Assembly: GCA_937926875.1 (NCBI GenBank)
Contig: CALBAX010000059.1
Span: 1 to 46,769, forward strand
Reading direction: 5' to 3'
Source of the DNA: an uncultured Desulfovibrio sp.
Lineage (GTDB): Bacteria > Desulfobacterota > Desulfovibrionia > Desulfovibrionales > Desulfovibrionaceae
Length of the DNA stretch: 46,769 nucleotides
Below are positions 42,319-46,769 of this stretch, in pieces; positions within the stretch are counted from its first letter, which is position 1; every line of letters begins with the position of its first letter. The notes below the pieces were generated by a model that worked only from the letters and a program-made list of their open reading frames with translations, did not search any database and had not been told where the DNA came from. A program made the position numbers and the translations under genes.

Positions 42319-43227
42319 ATGGACTTCCAGTACTTTATCGAACTTTTCTTCGGCGGCCTCACACGCGGCAGCATCTATGCCCTCATCGCCCTGGGCTATA
42401 CGCTGGTGTACGGCATCATCGAACTGATCAACTTCGCACACGGCGAGATCTACATGCTGGGCGCCTTCACGGCCCTGCTGATAGCCGGTGTGCTGGGCAT
42501 CGTCGGTTTCCCCGCCGGAGGCATCCTCATCGTTGCGGCCCTCGCGGCCGTGGTCTGGAGCGCGGCCTACGGCTATACTCTGGAAAAGGTGGCCTACAAA
42601 CCCCTGCGCGGCGCCCCGCGCCTGTCGCCCCTCATCTCGGCCATCGGTATGTCCATCTTCCTACAGAACTATGTGCTGCTGGCGCAGACCTCTGACTATG
42701 TCCCCTTCCCCCGCCTGCTGCCGGATATGGAATTTCTGGATTACCTGGGCAACATCATGGGCCCCAGTGATTTCCTGATCCTCGTCACCAGCACGCTGGC
42801 CATGGTCTCCCTGAGCCTGTTCATCCGCTATACCCGCATGGGCAAGGCCATGCGCGCCACCGCGCAGAACCGCAAGATGGCCCTGCTGCTGGGCATCAAT
42901 GCCGACCGCATCATCTCGCTCACCTTCATCGTCGGCTCGGCCCTGGCGGCCCTGGGCGGCGTGCTCATCGCCTCCCACATGGGACAGGTCAACTTCGGCA
43001 TCGGCTTCCTGGCCGGTCTCAAGGCCTTCACCGCCGCAGTGCTCGGCGGCATCGGTTCCATCCCCGGTGCCATGGTGGGCGGTCTCGTGCTGGGCATCGC
43101 CGAGAGCATGACCACCGGCTACCTGTCGGGCAACTATGAGGATGCCCTGGCCTTTGCCCTGCTCATCCTCATCCTCATCTTCCGTCCCGACGGCATCCTC
43201 GGCAAAGCGAAAGTGCAGAAGGTGTAG
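42319..43227 (+). CDS. livH: Branched-chain amino-acid ABC transporter permease LivH
   Basis: 302-residue inner-membrane permease with about eight helices. Family text: GSIYALIALGYTLVYGIIELINFAHGEIYMLG near the N-terminus (LivH hallmark NFAHG), and the cytoplasmic coupling region RYTRMGKAMRATAQNRKMALLLGIN with the EAA-like loop. TAAVLGGIGSIPGAMVGGLVLGIAES is the C-terminal conserved block. ATG 42319 gives the family start MDFQYFIELFFGG; the ribosome-binding site before it is weak. It forms the channel with LivM. Confidence 0.96.
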   Translation: MDFQYFIELFFGGLTRGSIYALIALGYTLVYGIIELINFAHGEIYMLGAFTALLIAGVLGIVGFPAGGILIVAALAAVVWSAAYGYTLEKVAYKPLRGAPRLSPLISAIGMSIFLQNYVLLAQTSDYVPFPRLLPDMEFLDYLGNIMGPSDFLILVTSTLAMVSLSLFIRYTRMGKAMRATAQNRKMALLLGINADRIISLTFIVGSALAALGGVLIASHMGQVNFGIGFLAGLKAFTAAVLGGIGSIPGAMVGGLVLGIAESMTTGYLSGNYEDALAFALLILILIFRPDGILGKAKVQKV

Positions 43228-43232
43228 CCAAC

Positions 43233-44464
<1,232 letters not shown>

Positions 44465-44468
<4 letters not shown>

Positions 44469-45245
44469 AACCCGTCCTTGAAGTCAAGGGCCTGACGCGT
44501 GACTTCGGCGGTCTGCGCGCCCTCAACGAGCTGGACCTGACCGTCAACGAAGGCGAGATCGTGGCCCTCATCGGCCCCAACGGCGCGGGCAAGACCACCT
44601 TCTTCAACTGCGTCACCGGCATCTACAAGCCCACGGAAGGCACCGTGCACCTGTACGGCGCCAACGGCGAGAAGCATCTGCTCAACGGGCGCAAGCCCCA
44701 CCTCATCACGGCGCTGGGCATGGCCCGTACCTTCCAGAACATCCGCCTGTTCAGCGACATGACCGTGCTGGAGAACGTGATGATCGGCCGCCACTGCCGC
44801 ACCAGGGCAGGCATCTGGGGCGCGCTGACCCGCAACCCCGCCACCCGCCGCGAAGAGCAGGAATCCATCGACATCTCCTACAGCCTGCTGGAGACCGTGC
44901 ACCTGCAGGACCTGTGGAACGAAAAGGCCTGCAACCTGGCCTACGGTGCCCAGCGCCGTCTGGAGATCGCCCGCGCCCTGGCCACCGAGCCCCGCATGCT
45001 GCTGCTGGACGAACCCGCCGCCGGCATGAACCCGCAGGAGACCAACGAGCTCAAGGATCTGGTGCTCCAGATCCGCGCGGACCGGGATCTTTCCATCCTG
45101 CTCATCGAGCATGACATGGGCATGGTCATGTCCCTGTCCGACCGCATCTATGTCATGGAATACGGTTCGCGCATCGCTGCCGGCACTCCCGCGGAAGTGC
45201 GCAGCAACCCGCGCGTCATTCAGGCCTATCTGGGAGAGAGCGAAG

Positions 45246-45253
<8 letters not shown>
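44465..45253 (+). CDS. livG: Branched-chain amino-acid ABC transporter ATP-binding protein LivG
   Basis: 262-residue ABC ATPase. Walker A GPNGAGKTT near residue 39, the Q-loop FQNIRLFSDMTVLENVM, the signature in LivG form YGAQRRLEIARAL and Walker B LLLDEPAAGMNPQE, H-loop EHDMGMVM. It energises transport with LivF. It overlaps livM by four bases and livF by eight, so all three are coupled. Confidence 0.97.
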
Positions 45254-45950
<697 letters not shown>

Positions 45951-45991
45951 AATCAGCAGATCGCGGCTGCCCTGCCGGGCAGTGTGTTACG

Positions 45992-46036
45992 AGGGGAAGG
46001 GGCCGCCTTAAAAAGCTCCTTCCCCTTTGTTATTGT
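45992..46036 (+). terminator. Terminator of the liv operon
   Basis: A 9-bp stem AGGGGAAGG/CCTTCCCCT (45992-46000 and 46018-46026) with a 17-nt loop is followed by an interrupted T tract (TTGTTATTGTT). Confidence 0.72.
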
Positions 46037-46122
46037 TCCTGAAGCAGGCTTGCAGCACGTATGGTTCGGTAGTACGCAGATGCCCTGCTAACAGTTTGTT
46101 ATCTCTTGTATTTTGGTGAAGA
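46037..46122 (+). promoter_or_regulatory. Probable CRISPR leader
   Basis: About 85 nt between the liv terminator and the first repeat contain AT-rich text (AACAGTTTGTTATCTCTTG, TATTTTGGTGAAG). From the repeat orientation (repeat ends in ATGAACCG, the expected 5' handle of type I-E crRNA) transcription runs to the right, so this side should be the leader with the promoter and the spacer-integration site. No -35/-10 pair is clear. Confidence 0.5.
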
Positions 46123-46769
46123 GTATTCCCCACACGCGTGGGGATGAACCGGATTTGATGCGCTCAGGCGACATGCGCAGGCCGTATTCCCCACACGCGT
46201 GGGGATGAACCGAACACCCCTTCATCATCGTCCGTCACCGTCACGTATTCCCCACACGCGTGGGGATGAACCGTTTAGGAACATGTGGAAAACCTCCTAT
46301 ACCAGGTATTCCCCACACGCGTGGGGATGAACCGAGATATGTATGATGAGGAGGAAAAGAAAAAATGTATTCCCCACACGCGTGGGGATGAACCGGTGCT
46401 CCCAGTGAGGGCAAGGGGCATCGATGCCGTATTCCCCACACGCGTGGGGATGAACCGACCTTCAATTTCAGAATAATTTTTAATATATTGTATTCCCCAC
46501 ACGCGTGGGGATGAACCGAGTTCAATGTAATTGTTAAGCTCTGCCTTGAAGTATTCCCCACACGCGTGGGGATGAACCGTCATTAACCATTATAATTGGC
46601 TTGAAAAAAATGTATTCCCCACACGCGTGGGGATGAACCGTTTCAGATGATACTGTATCCTGTTTTGATGGAGTATTCCCCACACGCGTGGGGATGAACC
46701 GATTGTTCTGAGGTAACAAAACAGGACTGGAAGGTATTCCCCACACGCGTGGGGATGAACCGTGACTTT
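46123..46769 (+). CRISPR. Type I-E-like CRISPR array (11 repeats seen, runs off the right edge)
   Basis: Eleven identical 29-nt repeats start at 46123, 46184, 46245, 46306, 46367, 46429, 46490, 46551, 46612, 46673 and 46734. Each begins GTATTCCCCACACGC and ends GTGGGGATGAACCG; it holds a 6-bp hairpin CCCCAC/GTGGGG with an ACGC loop. Spacers are 32 nt, except the fifth (33 nt). Ten are complete, and an eleventh begins at 46763 and is cut by the window edge. The repeat length, spacing and handle match the I-E (Cascade) type. Spacer GC is mixed: about 62, 56, 41, 28, 67, 16, 34, 22, 34 and 41 percent, in order, so at least the low-GC ones come from DNA unlike this genome. There are no cas genes in the window. 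Confidence 0.98.

Noticed and set aside
46241..46746. Three overlapping minus-strand open frames with repeated SSPRVWGI, HPHACGEY and FIPTRVGN motifs.
   Set aside because: They are translations of the CRISPR repeats in three frames, a known artefact, not proteins.

Overview
The window is a high-GC bacterial chromosome segment that looks like a sulfate-reducing Desulfovibrionaceae, probably a Desulfovibrio close to the gut-associated D. piger group. The genus call is an inference from gene content: a DsrMK/HdrDE-type membrane redox pair, a large share of receiver-domain signalling genes, a Desulfovibrio-like gene order and a type I-E CRISPR repeat. No sequence search was possible. I see no insertion sequence, prophage or rRNA.

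Layout, left to right. 1-2732 is the 3' part of rpoC. 3394-5926 is a two-gene membrane-cytochrome plus Fe-S reductase unit. 6422-10092 (minus) holds rsfS, gpmI and a zinc-ribbon gene, then manC behind a weak terminator. 10285-11589 is paaK, followed by three tandem glycine tRNAs and a GntR/FadR-type regulator with a palindrome in its promoter. 13290-15109 (minus) holds queD-queE and mntP. 15362-24514 is mixed: an unknown membrane protein, a small secreted protein, a large TPR protein with two decayed GGDEF folds (minus), a metallo-hydrolase/flavin reductase/ComF operon, a DUF4198-like secreted protein, a Tim44-like protein and a hotdog thioesterase. 24652-27355 (minus) is a pseudouridine synthase and an active-looking diguanylate cyclase. 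27486-32311 holds a class I glutamine amidotransferase, cinA, a secreted alpha/beta hydrolase (minus) and an AGCS sodium:amino-acid symporter.

33035-39167 is the most unusual block. A TauE/SafE anion permease and a DUF1634 protein are followed by five signalling genes: sensor kinase, receiver, histidine-phosphotransfer-like protein, receiver and receiver-kinase hybrid. None of them carries a DNA-binding output domain. I read it as a phosphorelay that senses or controls an organosulfonate/sulfite-type permease and acts through protein contacts.

39577-45950 holds der and a complete livKHMGF branched-chain amino-acid ABC transporter. The window ends in a type I-E CRISPR array (11 repeats seen, cut by the window edge). 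Its leader faces the liv operon and no cas gene is in the window.

Possible undescribed elements are the output-less relay with its phosphotransfer-like protein, a structured-RNA candidate upstream of the permease (32728-32857), and a candidate small RNA opposite the leader of the redox pair (2970-3086). These are sequence-based inferences. The conventional annotations are much firmer.
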